Assembly: GCF_042453785.1 (NCBI RefSeq)
Contig: NC_091673.1
Location: 937,501 to 1,001,500 of the forward strand
Direction: 5' to 3'
Source: Malus domestica
Taxonomy: Eukaryota > Streptophyta > Magnoliopsida > Rosales > Rosaceae
Length of the DNA: 64,000 bases
In this document: in pieces, positions 35,498 through 46,960 of the stretch
Position numbering within the stretch: the stretch's first letter is position 1
How the letters are laid out: every line of letters starts with the position of its first letter
Position numbers and translations under genes: made by a program
The notes under the pieces: generated by a model
Seen by the model: the letters and a program-made list of their open reading frames with translations, nothing else
What the model was told of the DNA's origin: nothing
Databases searched by the model: none

Positions 35498-37784
35498 CAG
35501 AACCCACTTCACCAAACTCACTATTATGATACTATCACTCTCAAAGCATGCCTCAGTACCTTCCAGATCCAATAAATCAAACCTACGGCTCTATCCCAAA
35601 TCCCACAAAATTCAAGCAGATCCCACCAAATTAAACCCTTAATCTAGCAGGAATCAGCTTAAAGACCACAACTTTCTTAAATTTTACCACATTTAGAATA
35701 CTAAACCCTGAAAATTTCTCAAGAACAATGCAAAACCTGAGATGGGTTCCCCTTAAATAGTTCAAATAACGCACCGATCCAACGAAACAGCCGGGTTCAA
35801 GCGAATTGAGGTGAAAAAACGGAGCTTGGTGATGCACTAGTCAGATCTGGGAAATGGGTTTTGTGGGAATTGAAAGCAGAATCAAAAGGGGTGTGGTCGT
35901 CTATGCGTGTATATTCAATTGGGGGCTGACGAGTGAATCTCTCATTGGCGTACAGATTGGGGAAGTGGGGTTGGAACTTGGAAGAAGAAGAAGATCTAGG
36001 GTTTGGCGAAAAATGTTAGTCTGTTGGCGTGTGAAGTGAGGACCTGAGGGGGAAGGTGACGAATGGCTTATTGAGCACGCATTTGGTCTTAAATGGTGGC
36101 TGAGAAAAACCCTCCCTCCCTCTCGTCAGCGTGGAAGGGACCAAGAGAAGAGGAGAGAGCGTGTTCTCGAATGTAAGGGTAGTTTGGTCATTGTGTTAGG
36201 GTTTTATGAAACTTGGAGTGGGGATTATGGTTAATTAATCTTGTAGCTTGATTAATCACCTGCTTACAAACCCAGAGTCCAAATTTTCTCTCTTTTTTTA
36301 GATCAATTCAGTCCCCACAGATTTCAGTTTCGTCACTTTTGTATCAACTATTTGTTCTTAAACTAATTTTTGAAGTTCCTATTTTTGGTACATACAATTC
36401 TGGTATTCTGTGTTGCTTATCTAATCACTCGTTTAATTTTTAATTTTTTTTATACAAACTAGTTTGAACTACAAGCCTCTCTTTGCCGTTGGCCTTGGGG
36501 GCAGCGGCAATCTCTCTCGGCCTCTTTCTTTATTTTCTTATGTGTTTTTTATTTTCTGGTTGTGGTCGCTCTTACATTGTGGCAATAAGAGTTTTTATGA
36601 TTGTGGTTTCTCTCTTACTTTGTCGATATGAGTTTTTGTGATGGCTATAACTTACGGAGCAAATTTAGATCTTTAAGCAACGGCCATTGCTCAAAATTAA
36701 TGTTGGTTTTTGTTTTTCTTTTGGTTGTTATACATGACAAAGAACCATGAGAAGTAAACTCGACATTTGTTAGAGGTGACTGTAGCGGTGCTTCTTTGTT
36801 AACAATTGCAAAATCATTAGGTGATGCAGTCTTTTCCTCGTCATGTTGTTACATTGGTTCTACAACTCATAGGGTTATTATCTTTCTATGTACTATTTTT
36901 AATGACCAACTCAAATTACTAGTGTTACAATTTTGAAAGTAGCAAAATCGACAATACATGTGACATATCGATGTTGTCAAGTTGTTATCATCCACAATCT
37001 TGTAGTACATAGCTTTTAACTTTATGGTTGTTGGTACGACCGGCGAGAGTTCTTTTTCGTTTGCATCATGATCAACAATGTCGTTTTCATTTTATTGTAC
37101 ACTACATGCATGATATACGCAACAAATATGTCATACATGGGAATATATTTCGTTAGGTGATACTTTCACACATCAATTTTATTTGCTACACTCTTTCAAT
37201 TTCCGATCATATGATAGAATGAATTGAAGAAAATAAATAAATAAAAATTAACAAATATGTGTAAGAGATAAAAAAAAATGTGTGAATAACATCACTCTAT
37301 TTTGCATTGTATATATACGTGATCGTTTAAATTTGTGACACTGATCAGTTAATTATGCTATTTTAATAAGTATATTGGTGTGGGTTGTCTTATGGGGTAC
37401 AACTTACAAGGTCTTTTCTTATTTTTGCTCCATCTTGCTTAAAGGGTTAAAGGGAGATGATAAATCCAGTTGTTTGCAATGGCTAACTGGCTCATCTTTT
37501 TAAAAGATTATTCATGTTTTATTTGATCATCACTCCATTCAAACTCCTTTAAGTTTTGACAACTCATCTTTGTATCAACAGAAGTTGAATCGAATAAAAT
37601 TGCAATTATAATCATTGTCGAAAGAAAAATAACTAAATTCAAAATTGTAGTATAGTTATATGAATATCGGACTCGAATCTTGTTATAGTAAACTAGGAAA
37701 TAAAAAAACGCAACATTATGGGTATCATTATGGAAGGCAAAAATAAAAAATCAGAAACATAATAATAACAAAAAATTGTCAATT

Positions 37785-37933
37785 AGTACTACGGTCTAGT
37801 TATATTTCTCTTCACTTATAAGTGAGAGGTAGGTTCGATTCTCGCCAAAAACGAATTTGAACCACATTATTGCTAGCCCATTATAGCCTACTCCTCTTTC
37901 TTAAGGTAGATAATATCGTTTGATAAAAAAAAA
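37785..37933 (+). mobile_element. tRNA-derived SINE, copy 1
   Basis: About 149 bp. It starts AGTACTACGGTCTAGT, an A-box-like stretch, and has a clear B box GGTTCGATTCTCGCC about 50 nt downstream, then a unique body and a 3' tail GATAATATCGTTTGATAAAAAA. The box order and spacing are those of a tRNA-derived RNA polymerase III promoter. Confidence 0.75.
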
Positions 37934-37958
37934 TAATGATGAAAAATTTATGCCACTT

Positions 37959-38110
37959 AGTACTACGGTCTAGTGGTATTCCTCTTCACGAGAGGTCTTA
38001 GATTCGATTATCATCAAAGATAAATTTGAATCACATATTGGTAACTCATTATGAGGCTAAATTTACCTCTCTTCTTTAATATAAATAATATCGTTTTTTC
38101 TATAAAAAAA
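37959..38110 (+). mobile_element. tRNA-derived SINE, copy 2
   Basis: Same family as the copy ending 25 bp upstream: AGTACTACGGTCTAGTGGTA start (a better A box, GGTCTAGTGG), B-box remnant AGATTCGATTATC, body AATTTGAATCACAT and tail ATAATATCGTTTTTT plus an A run. The two copies lie head to tail. Confidence 0.75.
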
Positions 38111-38329
38111 ATGAAAAAATTATAAAGTAAAGGAAAAATAAAATCAAAGAAAGCAATATCATTAATCAAGAAAATCCCATTTTCCTTATCATACGCTAAA
38201 AATATGGTAAAAATATTTTGGACATCAGACCGGCAGATCCCTATTACTTTTGTCTAAATATAAAAACGCTAAAAAATTACCGGCGAGGCATCTCTCTCTC
38301 CCCCCCTCTCTCTCTCCCTCTCTCTATCA

Positions 38330-41300
38330 ATGGCGGCCACAGTGACCTCTCAGTCCTCAATCATACAGTCAAAACCCGCTTTCTCTTCAAAAACCCTGCA
38401 AAACCCTCGTCCTGCCTCCGTTGCCGTGCCCTCCACCTCCCTCTCACGTACCTCTCTCAAACACACACCCGCTTTCTCTCTCACTCTCATGTCAGCTATC
38501 TCAAATTGACACAAAGATGTGATTTTTGGGTGCAGGACTGCGATTTGGTGTGAAATTGGCAAATGGGTTCGCCGTAAAAGCTTCAGTGGCCGTCGCTGAA
38601 ACGAATTCGAAGCCCCCTGTTGCCGAAAAGAGGACCAACAATCCCATCATTGTCATTGACAATTATGATAGCTTTACCTACAATCTCTGCCAGGTTACCA
38701 ATTTGATTAATTTTCTCATCGAAGTTTCTTCTTTTCATGAACAACGATGAATTTAAATTTCCCCCTTTTTTTTTCTTCCACTTTGCTAGTTAGTTTGCAC
38801 AGAATGTTTGTTTTCTCTTCTGTATTCATGGAGACTGCCCTTTTCGAACAGAGGAGGTTTGAGCTTCTAGAGCCAAAACTTCAATATAACTGTTACAAAA
38901 ACCATGCATTGTTACTCTTTTAGCTTTGTGACTGCTGCACTAGAGAGAAGATATGAAAATGAGACACCTTGATTTTCTCTTTTTAGTAGAGTGCAACGAG
39001 ATTTTGTATGACCATTCATGGAATGCTCCCCGAAACATGCGTTTGACTTGAATTCATGTGCTTTAAGTTCTCTGGATTTTTTAGAAGCCCTCTTCCAGGG
39101 TCAGGTGGGAGTTCCTGAAACAGTTCGACACGAGTCTATCTGTCCTTTTATTTATTGATGGTTCTTGCAAATCAAGAAGACATTGTACTAAGACCTTTCT
39201 TTTGATGCGAAGTATATGGGAGAGTTAGGATGTCTCTTTGAAGTGTATCGGAACGATGAACTAAGTGTTGATGAACTGAAAAGGTAAGTATCTGTACTTA
39301 ACCTATTAATCATTGTTTTCTGATCCACAAGAGCAATGTATTGGGTGGCGAAGCAATTATGATAAAAACATATATTCTTTGCAATGAATCTGACTTAACT
39401 AACTGGTTCTTGTTTCCATTCTTACAGGAAAAATCCCAGAGGAGTGTTAATCTCTCCAGGGCCAGGTTAGTTCTGGACCTTTTGGTGATGTTTCATCTAT
39501 AGGTAGTGGTTTGGGAAAGGAAGCAGGTACTGATTCGTAAATCTTGACACATAGTATTTCCTTATTGTAGGCACTCCCCAAGATTCTGGAATATCATTGC
39601 AAACTGTTTTGGAGTTAGGGCCCATTGTACCCTTATTTGGTGTATGTATGGGTTTGCAGTGCATCGGGGAGGCTTTTGGAGGTAAATATTCTTACATATG
39701 ATAAAGTCTTTTTAAATCTTTATATTTGGTTTAGCAGTTGACTATTCTATTGTATCTTTTCATTGTACCCTTATTTATTGCGGGGCTTTATCATAATCCA
39801 CATGGTGTTGCAGGGAAAATTGTTCGTTCTCCTTTTGGCGTCATGCATGGGAAGAGCTCTCCCGTATATTATAACGAGAAGGAGGAAGATAGCTTGTTTT
39901 CAGGATTGTCAAAGTATGAATTTCTCTGTCCTTTTGTGATCCCTATTTCTGTTTTTGTCTTCCTAGTTTAAATTTTACCCTAGCTGTCAGCAAATATTAA
40001 AAATCCTATTTATTATTTAAACCGTTTCCAAACATTATTCACATTTTACATTTGTTTTCTTTTTTAACGTTATGAATGATTGCAGTACCTTGTTGTAAAC
40101 TGCTATTTGTACCTTTCTTGATTGTTTGTTAACTATAGTTCCTTGTGCCTTTTGTCTAAAGCAGGCTTTAATGTTGATCAAATGCATTTTATTATCAGTC
40201 ATTTCTAGAACAGCAATGTTGTGTAAGCTTAGTAGCAAATTCTAAGTTGTATTTAAAATTTCTTGATTATATATGTAAACCTTACTATAAATCGTACTAC
40301 TTTAGCCAGATATTGTTGGAAAGTAACATCTCGGGGCTGGCGTGTGGTTGACAGTAGCATATTGGGGGTTGGATTAGTTGCTAAAGGAAATGTTTCATTC
40401 AGTGTTTGAGGTTTCTCCTGTTGTTTGCAACGTAATGAAATGATAAACTAGTATGAGAAAACCTTGCTTAGGTTACCTTTTAAACTTTCAACCATCCTGT
40501 GCATTAATGGGATCTCAAATAACAACTAAACTTTCTTTTTGTCTTTTCAGCCCTTTCACTGCTGGCAGATATCACAGTCTTGTAATCGATAAGGACAGTT
40601 TTCCTGGTGAAGAACTTGAGATTACAGCATGGACAGAGGATGGACTGATAATGGCTGCTCGTCACAAGAAATACAGGCATCTTCAAGTAAGAAACGGTTT
40701 CCGTGGACTTTTTTTATTTTTTTCAAAACTATTATGGAGTGGGAGAATGTTGTGCTGCTTAGGTAATATAAATCATAAGTTGCTTTGCATACAGAAAATG
40801 CACTTTCCTGCACAAGTTGTGTACCATATAAAGAAGAGTCATAAGATTTTGACAGGCAGTTTCCATGCGGTTCATTTCTGATCCTAGGATTCCTTTATTA
40901 GGTTACGGAGAGATTTAATGACAATGCTTTGCGTTGAAAATTCGTAGCTTTAAAAGTAATTTTGGCACTTATTGAACTTGAGGCAGGGAGTAGATAGGTA
41001 GTAGGTACTGTTGGAGAGGAGCCCTGTGGAGATTATGTTTGCTATTTTTTTGTGGGCAATAGATGATTTGGCCAATTAGTAGATCAGTCATGGGGTTAAA
41101 TATAATATATGAAAAAGGGTCGCGGAATGTTTGAAGTAGCATAGACTCAGAAGTTATCGCACGCTAAAAATACCAAGCTGGAAGAAATATTCTTTGTTCA
41201 GTTGTTCCATGATATAAAATTGTTAATCATGTAACATAAAAGTTGATGAAGTTGCGTCGATTCAGTTAGCTGATGTTCTTCGTTTCCTTGACATGCATTG

Positions 41301-41563
41301 CCATGCGATACATCCACGAAACAGAAAAACTGCAACGATGTAGCGTTGGATTGCAGTTGTTTCGCCTCAAACAAACTAATTTTAATCTCATTAGATCTTA
41401 AATTGTTGAATCTGACTTCTATGCCTTCTTTCTAACCAAATGTATGTGAAATTTGCAGGGGGTTCAGTTCCATCCTGAAAGTATCATAACTTCCGAAGGG
41501 AAGACAATTGTGCGTAACTTTATTAAGTCGATAGAGAAAAAAGAGTCTGAATCTGAGAATTAG
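38330..41563 (+). CDS. ASB1: Anthranilate synthase beta subunit, plastid
   Basis: Spliced gene, 278 aa. Exons: 38330-38447, 38536-38693, 39213-39283, 39428-39465, 39571-39681, 39814-39913, 40551-40686, 41459-41563; all GT-AG, phases agree. It is the glutamine amidotransferase subunit that feeds ammonia to the alpha subunit for anthranilate, the first committed step of tryptophan synthesis in plastids. A Ser/Thr/Ala-rich transit peptide ([10 protein letters not shown] onward, about 70 residues) precedes the class I amidotransferase domain, which begins [20 protein letters not shown]. The oxyanion segment is LISPGPGTPQDSG. The nucleophile is the first Cys of [16 protein letters not shown], and the His-Glu pair is in VQFHPESI near the C-terminus, so the triad is intact. 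Length is normal for the family. The 38-nt exon 4 is very short. The symbol is by family; ASB1 and ASB2 cannot be separated here. Confidence 0.93.
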
Positions 41564-43004
41564 AGGCTTGACTGATCTGCAGATTCTGCACAATGTTATG
41601 TGACATGGTGATAAATATAAATATCATTATCGTCAAACTCATCGCATCTACTCGCTTTCAAATAATAGACAACAAAAATTGAAAACCAAATGTATTATTA
41701 GTCAAGTGTATTAGTATAATTCTGAGTTTCTTGAACTTGGATCTTGCTCGTATATCTTAATGGATTATGTTGAACATGTTATCTTCACGGTTTTTTTAAA
41801 TGGTGATCCGATAACGATCCGATTCGTTAACGGTTTGTGTTAGTGTTGGATTAATGAGTTAAGAAATTGTCTCTATTGTCTAAACGTTGCAAACGGGTAT
41901 GTTTGTGTCATTTACGTGTGATACCCGTTATCTTAATGGGTTTTTAACGATTGACCTAGTAACGACCCAATTTGTTAACATGTATTTAATAGGTGATCCG
42001 ATAATGACCTGACTTGTTAATGAGTTGCCTCAAAACTTGTTATTTTTGTGTCATTTTATATCGAGTTAACTTGTTGTGCAAGAAATTGTCAAGCCTAATT
42101 AATAGCGTTTAGTTTAATCTGTCAACCAAACGGGTCCTAGGATCTCATTAAGCCGAAGATTTATCCTTTTTTTTTTATAATCTGGTAACCAAACAGGCCG
42201 TAACATTATGTAAAATGGCAAAGGCAACAACCCAAAAGCAAGCAGAATGGTTTATGCCAAGGACATGCAATAAAAGTCCAAAAAGTTGTAAAAACAGCAA
42301 TCTGCTTCTTGTAATTGAATGAGGATCATCTCCAGATTCTCTTTGTGATGATCTTGAGGATCCTCAAATCATGTCCGTTCATCGTACATCGTGCGGTCAT
42401 AAATTATTTTAAATATTTTTATTTAAAATTAAATATGAACAGTACCTGACGAAAACTTACATACGATGTTCGATGAACAGACACAATTTAAGGATCCCGG
42501 GGATCCTCACAAAGAGGATCCGAAGATCCTCACAAAGAGAGGATTCTCATTCCTTGTAATTGTCGAAAGTTGTTTTAAGATTCAAAAACTTAAAGCCAGC
42601 CTACTCCCATTTATTAGAAAACCAACCCTAGCACCATCACAACCTAATTCTTTTGTTTTTTGATTCGAGCGATTTTCATATCTAATTTAAACTGCTAAGA
42701 GGGAGACTTGAATGAACTTGGGTGTAGAAACGAGGCACACTGCATTAGCCTATTTGGCTACATCCAAGTTTGTCACAACCTAATTCTTATACATAATTTG
42801 TTAGTAATTATGTTGTGTTTTCTTATATATCGTTATGTTATTTCTTGTATTCGTTTTGCAAGGTTTTGATTTCCTGTCCCTCTCAATTTACTTTTTTTCC
42901 TTTCATCTAATACATTTTGGGCTAGCAGAGGTGTTTGGAAGGTTGAGGAGTTTTCTATCAAGGGCTAGCTTTCTATCAACGGATTGGTCTGATTTTGTCA
43001 TCAT
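41564..43004. other. Intergenic stretch with MITE and degenerate repeats
   Basis: 3' flank of the ASB gene, then a region (41780-42110) with repeated GATCCGATAA/GACCCGATT and TTAACGGGTT-like units that looks like old retroelement sequence. A short inverted-repeat element lies at 42318-42550. A 65-codon frame at 42466-42663 overlaps that element and is not a gene. Confidence 0.45.
42318..42550. mobile_element. MITE family C copy 1
   Basis: Ends GAGGATCATCTCCAGATTC and GATCCTCACAAAGAGAGGATT are imperfect inverted repeats rich in GGATCC/GATCCTC. The interior GTCCGTTCATCGTACATCG, AAATTATTTTAAATA and ACATACGATGTTCGATG pairs as a long stem. A degenerate second copy is at 58563-58790. Confidence 0.65.
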
Positions 43005-43021
43005 GTATATTGCTTGGACTT
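43005..43021. repeat. 17-bp target-site duplication, left
   Basis: GTATATTGCTTGGACTT. The identical 17-mer recurs at 49063-49079, directly after a (GTT)n LINE tail. A variable-length duplication of this size is typical of LINE insertion. Confidence 0.85.
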
Positions 43022-44284
43022 GTACAAAATTGCATGAACTATAGGGGTATTAAGCTAATGAGTCATACAATGAAGCTCTGGGAGAGAGTCATTGAGCATA
43101 GATTGAGGCAAGAGACACGGGTTTCGGACAACCAATTCGGGTTCATGCCAGGGCGCTCTACCATGGAGGCAATCTATCTCTTACGAAGATTGATGGAAAG
43201 ATATAGAGATGGGAAAAAGGATTTACACATGGTCTTTATAGATTTGGAAAAAGCGTATGATAGGGTCCCAAGAGACATTCTTTGGAGGATTTTAGAGAAG
43301 AAAGGAGTACGAGTAGCATATATCCAAGCTATACAGGATATGTATGAAGGAGCAAAGACTGCCGTAAGAACTCATGAAGGACAAACCGAAAGCTTTCCCA
43401 TAACTGTAGGATTACATCAAGGCTCATCCTTAAGTCCTTACCTCTTTGCGTTGGTAATGGATGAGTTAACAGGACATATTCAAGATGATATTCCTTGGTG
43501 TATGCTTTTCGCAGACGATATAGTGTTGATAGATGAAACTCAAGAAGGGGTAAATGCAAAGCTTAACCTTTGGAGAGAAGTGTTGGAATCTAAAGGTCTT
43601 CGCCTAAGCCGATCAAAGACAGAATATATGGAGTGCAAGTTCAGTGCAAATGGAGGCCAAAACGAGTTAGGGGTGAGGATCGGAGATCAAGAAATACCAA
43701 AGAGCGACCGTTTTCGTTACCTAGGATCTATCTTGCAAAAGAACGGAGAATTAGATGGAGATCTCAACCATAGAATACAAGCTGGATGGATGAAGTGGAA
43801 GAGTGCATCCGGCGTGTTGTGTGACCGTCGTATGCCACTGAAGCTCAAGGGAAAATTTTATAGGACGGCAATAAGGCCGGCGATGCTGTATGGCACAGAA
43901 TGTTGGGCGGTGAAGCATCAACACGTACACAAAATGGGTGTAGCGGAGATGAGGATGCTTCGTTGGATGTGTGGGCACACGAGAAAGGATAAGATTAGGA
44001 ATGAGGATATCCGGGGTAAAGTAGGAGTAGCCGAAATTGAAGGAAAGATGAGAGAAAATCGGTTACGGTGGTTTGGACATGTGCAAAGAAGGCCTACTGA
44101 CGCTCCGATTAGAATATGCGACTATGGGACAGAGGTTCAGGGCCGAAGGGGTAGAGGAAGACCCAGGAAAACTTTGAGAGAGACCCTAAGAAAAGACTTA
44201 GAGTACTTGGATCTAACGGAGGACATGACACAGGACAGAACACAATGGCGTTCTAAGATTCATATAGCCGATCCCACTCAGTGA
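43022..44284 (+). mobile_element. LINE fragment 1 (RTE-like reverse transcriptase)
   Basis: 5'-truncated non-LTR retrotransposon: endonuclease missing, reverse transcriptase open without a stop for about 420 residues. Visible RT blocks are [55 protein letters not shown] and the catalytic FADDIVLI. The C-terminal part holds [24 protein letters not shown] and [10 protein letters not shown]. The frame ends IADPTQ at 44284. The 3' end seen in the second fragment (GTGGGAAAAGGCTTTGTTG) is absent; the sequence passes instead into the retroelement at 44285. A domain without stops suggests a fairly young insertion. Confidence 0.85.
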
Positions 44285-44542
44285 CTTGGATTTTCCAAGT
44301 CTCCAACCGAGAAGTTGTCCTCGTTCGGGAAATTAAGGGAACACTACCTCAACCTACATGCTCCACTCACAAAGCTCCAACATACAAGCTTCAACAAAAG
44401 AAAATTCAAAGAACTTAGCGAAAAAGGCTTTGGTGATTTAACACAATACGTTGAAATGAAGGAAAGCTTATTTATTGATATCTTGATAAATTACAAATAT
44501 GTACATATACTTGAGTCAAAATAAACAAACAAGAGGGAGCCT

Positions 44543-45223
44543 TCACAAAGGTTGCTTAGGAGAAGTCTCGGCAGTCGGTAGAGCCCCAGAAAGAGAAGGC
44601 ACCGGAGGGGGATCATTCGGAGCCTCAGTACTGGACAGAACCCTAGAAGGAGGAGGCATCAGAGGTTGATCATTTGGAGCTTCATTACGCGGTACAGCCC
44701 CAGAAGACGAAGGCAATAAATGCCTTTGGAACAAACCCACAAATCTCTGATGATCAAGTAAAACCTGACCATCAGATTCCTTCATCTGGTCAAGCTTCCT
44801 CTTCATGTTTGTAGCATAGTCATGTGCGAGCCGGTGCAACTGTTTATTCTCATGCTTGAGCCCTCTAATCTCCTGTTTGAGACTCATCACTTCAGCCGCC
44901 AATGATTCAACTTGGCGGGTTCGAGCAAATAGGCGTTGTGCCATATTAGACACAGAACCTGCACACTGAACACTAAGAGCCAGAGAATCCTTAACAGCCA
45001 ACTCATCAGACCGTTTGGAAAGTAGTCTGTTATCTTTGGGAGTGAGAAGGTTCCTGGCCACTACCGCAGCGGTCATATCATTCTTCATCACGGAATCCCC
45101 AACGGTAAGAGGACCAGTAGGGGAGACGAAGGATGGGCGCCATATGTTGTCTGGAGAAGGCGGGGCTGCCTCTTCAACAAGGTTCAAGTCAAAACGACGG
45201 TCGGAGGGGCCAGACATTTTCAA
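44543..45223 (-). CDS. Retroelement-borne coiled-coil protein, 226 aa
   Basis: Open frame without introns, read opposite to the LINE fragments. The N-terminus MKMSGPSDRRFDLNLVEEAA is followed by a Pro-rich hinge. A helical/coiled-coil stretch (about residues 85-150) contains SVSNMAQRLFARTRQVESLA, VMSLKQEIRGLKHENKQLHR and heptad-spaced Leu. The tail is Pro/Ser-rich with near-repeats (EAPNDQPLMPP, EAPNDPPPVPS). It matches no enzyme I recognise. I recall similar predicted proteins repeated through Rosaceae genomes, which supports an element-encoded gene. The position is 300 bp inside the retroelement. Function unknown. Confidence 0.55.
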   Translation of the reverse strand: MKMSGPSDRRFDLNLVEEAAPPSPDNIWRPSFVSPTGPLTVGDSVMKNDMTAAVVARNLLTPKDNRLLSKRSDELAVKDSLALSVQCAGSVSNMAQRLFARTRQVESLAAEVMSLKQEIRGLKHENKQLHRLAHDYATNMKRKLDQMKESDGQVLLDHQRFVGLFQRHLLPSSSGAVPRNEAPNDQPLMPPPSRVLSSTEAPNDPPPVPSLSGALPTAETSPKQPL

Positions 45224-45360
45224 AGGTGTAGAAGAGAGAAGAGGTCGGACAAATCAAGTTCTTAGAAGTGCAAGAATGGAGCTTCTACAGGTGGATATTC
45301 AAGTGTGCTTTGGAACTTAATGTTAGCCTCTATAAAAATCTGCACTCGACGAAGCTTCAG

Positions 45361-45742
45361 AAATCGAAGAGGCGTTTGCTTTCTCAAAAGCTGGGCTGCT
45401 CAGAGACCACGAGGGTCGATCTCAGAAATCGAAGAGGCGTTTGCTTTCTCAAAAGCTGGGCTGCTCAAAGACCACGAAGGCCGATCTCAGAAATCGAAGA
45501 GGTTTGCTTTCTCAAAAGCTGGGCTGCTCAGAGACCACGAGGGCCGATCTCAGAAATCGAAGAGGTTTGCTTTCTCAAAAGCTGGGCTGCTCAGAGACCA
45601 CGAGGGCCGATCTCAGAAATCGAAGAGGTTTGCTTTCTCAAAAGCTGGGCTGCTCAGAGACCACGAGGGTCGATCTCAGAAATCGAAGAGGCACCTACTT
45701 TTCCAGCCTTGTCAGCACCTGTCACACGCACACTCAGCTTTG
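45361..45742. repeat. Tandem array, 63-65 bp unit, 5 copies
   Basis: Units begin AAATCGAAGAGG at 45361, 45426, 45491, 45554, 45617 and 45680 (spacing 65, 65, 63, 63, 63). Each contains TTTGCTTTCTCAAAAGCTGG and CTGCTCAGAGACCACGAGGG. A 2-bp change (GGCGTTTG to GGTTTG) separates the first two units from the rest. The array is open in several frames but is not a gene. Confidence 0.92.
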
Positions 45743-46080
45743 CGGAAATTATGGGCATTCTGTCGAAGATTTCTGGCGAAGTAGAAAGCACATGAATCGT
45801 ACTGTTCAATCACCCACTTCCCACACGCAACAGTAGCTCATGGGTACCACATATAACTTTGCCAAAGTTCTCTGACAAAGTTGAGACTACTTTTCCAGCC
45901 TTGTCAGCACCTGTCACACGCACACTCAGCTTTGCGGAAATTATGGGCATTCTGTCGAAGATTTCTGGCGAAGTAGAAAGCACATGAATCGTACTGTTCA
46001 ATCACCCACTTCCCACACGCAACAGTAGCTCATGGGTACCACATATAACTTTGCCAAAGTTCTCTGACAAAGTCGAGACA
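45697..46080. repeat. Tandem duplication, 192 bp unit, 2 copies
   Basis: TTCCAGCCTTGTCAGCACC recurs at 45701 and 45893, period 192. The two units are almost identical, including GTCGAAGATTTCTGGCGAAG and CATGGGTACCACATATAAC. Confidence 0.92.
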
Positions 46081-46199
46081 CGTGAAGCTTGCAACTCTCA
46101 CTACATCGCTCTGACCAAGAAGGGTAAAAGAATAGCAAAGAAACAACACTAACAAAGTTTAGACACATAAATTTTGACGGCCTAGCTACCATATTATTA

Positions 46200-46790
46200 C
46201 CCACAAGGGTAAAGGAACAGTACCACTGCTGGATAATTGGAAAGTCCCGGTGTGTCAACCTCTGTGCTTCATGGCAAGGTAGACTAGCAAACATGCCCAA
46301 CCTTTACTCACATTCGAGAAAACACTCCCAACAAGATTGCTTGCCCCAAAATCGAAGAGGCATCGCCCTCCGAATCTCGAGAGCCAGACTCCCAACATGA
46401 TTACTTTCTCAAAAATCGAATAGAGGGTAAAGGAACAGTACCACTGCTGGATAATTTGAAAGTCCCTGTGTGTCATCCTCTGTGCTTCGTGGCAAGGTAG
46501 ACTAGCAAACATGCCCAACCTTTACTCACATTCGAGAAAACACCCCCAACAAGATTGCTTGCTCCAAAATCGAAGAGGCACCGTCCTCCGAATCTCGAGA
46601 GCCAGACTCCTAACATGATTACTTTCTCAAAAATCGAAGAGAGGGTAAAGGAACAGTACCACTGTTGGATAATTGGAAAGTCCCTGTGTGTCAACCTATG
46701 TGCTTCGTGGCAAGGTAGACTAGCAAACATGCCCAACCTTTACTCATATTCGAGAAAACACTCCCAACTCCCAACATGATTACTTTCTCA
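46200..46790. repeat. Tandem array, 218 bp unit, about 2.7 copies
   Basis: GGGTAAAGGAACAGTACCAC starts at 46207, 46425 and 46643, period 218. Units include CATGCCCAACCTTTACTC and CGAATCTCGAGAGCCAGACTCC. They differ by a few substitutions. Confidence 0.92.
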
Positions 46791-46960
46791 AAAATCGAAG
46801 ACACCGCTCTCCGAATCTCGAGAGCCAGACCCCCAGCATGATTGCTTTCTCAAAAATCGAAGACACCGCTCTCCGAATCTCGAGAGCCAGACCCCCAGCA
46901 TGATTGCTTTCTCAAAAATCGAAGAGGCATCGTTCTCCGAATCTCGAGAGCCAGATCCCC
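46780..46960. repeat. Tandem array, about 62 bp unit
   Basis: TTTCTCAAAAATCGAAGA with CTCCGAATCTCGAGAGCCAG repeats about every 62 bp from 46784. Its unit is a sub-part of the 218-bp unit, so this array arose from the neighbouring one. Confidence 0.85.

Larger units (their letters stand above)
35498..38329. other. Divergent promoter region between ALKBH10B-like and ASB genes
   Basis: The left part (35498-36200) is probably the 5' UTR and promoter of the demethylase gene, with GA-rich sequence near 35970-36060. It then becomes AT-rich intergenic DNA with a degenerate Mutator-type MITE relic near 37180-37310 and two direct SINE copies (37785-38110). A CT-rich run at 38291-38326 lies just before the ASB start codon. 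No gene recognised. Confidence 0.5.

Noticed and set aside
35854..36039. 61-codon frame upstream of the ALKBH10B-like gene
   Set aside because: Lies opposite the probable 5' UTR/promoter, no domain and no conservation evidence.
37785..38110. Possible tRNA genes (B-box GGTTCGATTC)
   Set aside because: No cloverleaf could be drawn; repeated copies with a common non-tRNA body and tail fit a SINE instead.
43329..43978. Minus-strand frames opposite the LINE
   Set aside because: Shadows of the reverse transcriptase frame; no domains of their own.
45361..45742. CRISPR-like regular repeats
   Set aside because: Whole units are repeated without unique spacers, in a plant nuclear context; this is a simple tandem array.
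45268..45836. Overlapping open frames with repeated LRNRR/SQKLGCSETTR units
   Set aside because: They are the 63-65 bp tandem array read in all three frames. Several frames stay open because the unit lacks stops, not because a protein is encoded.
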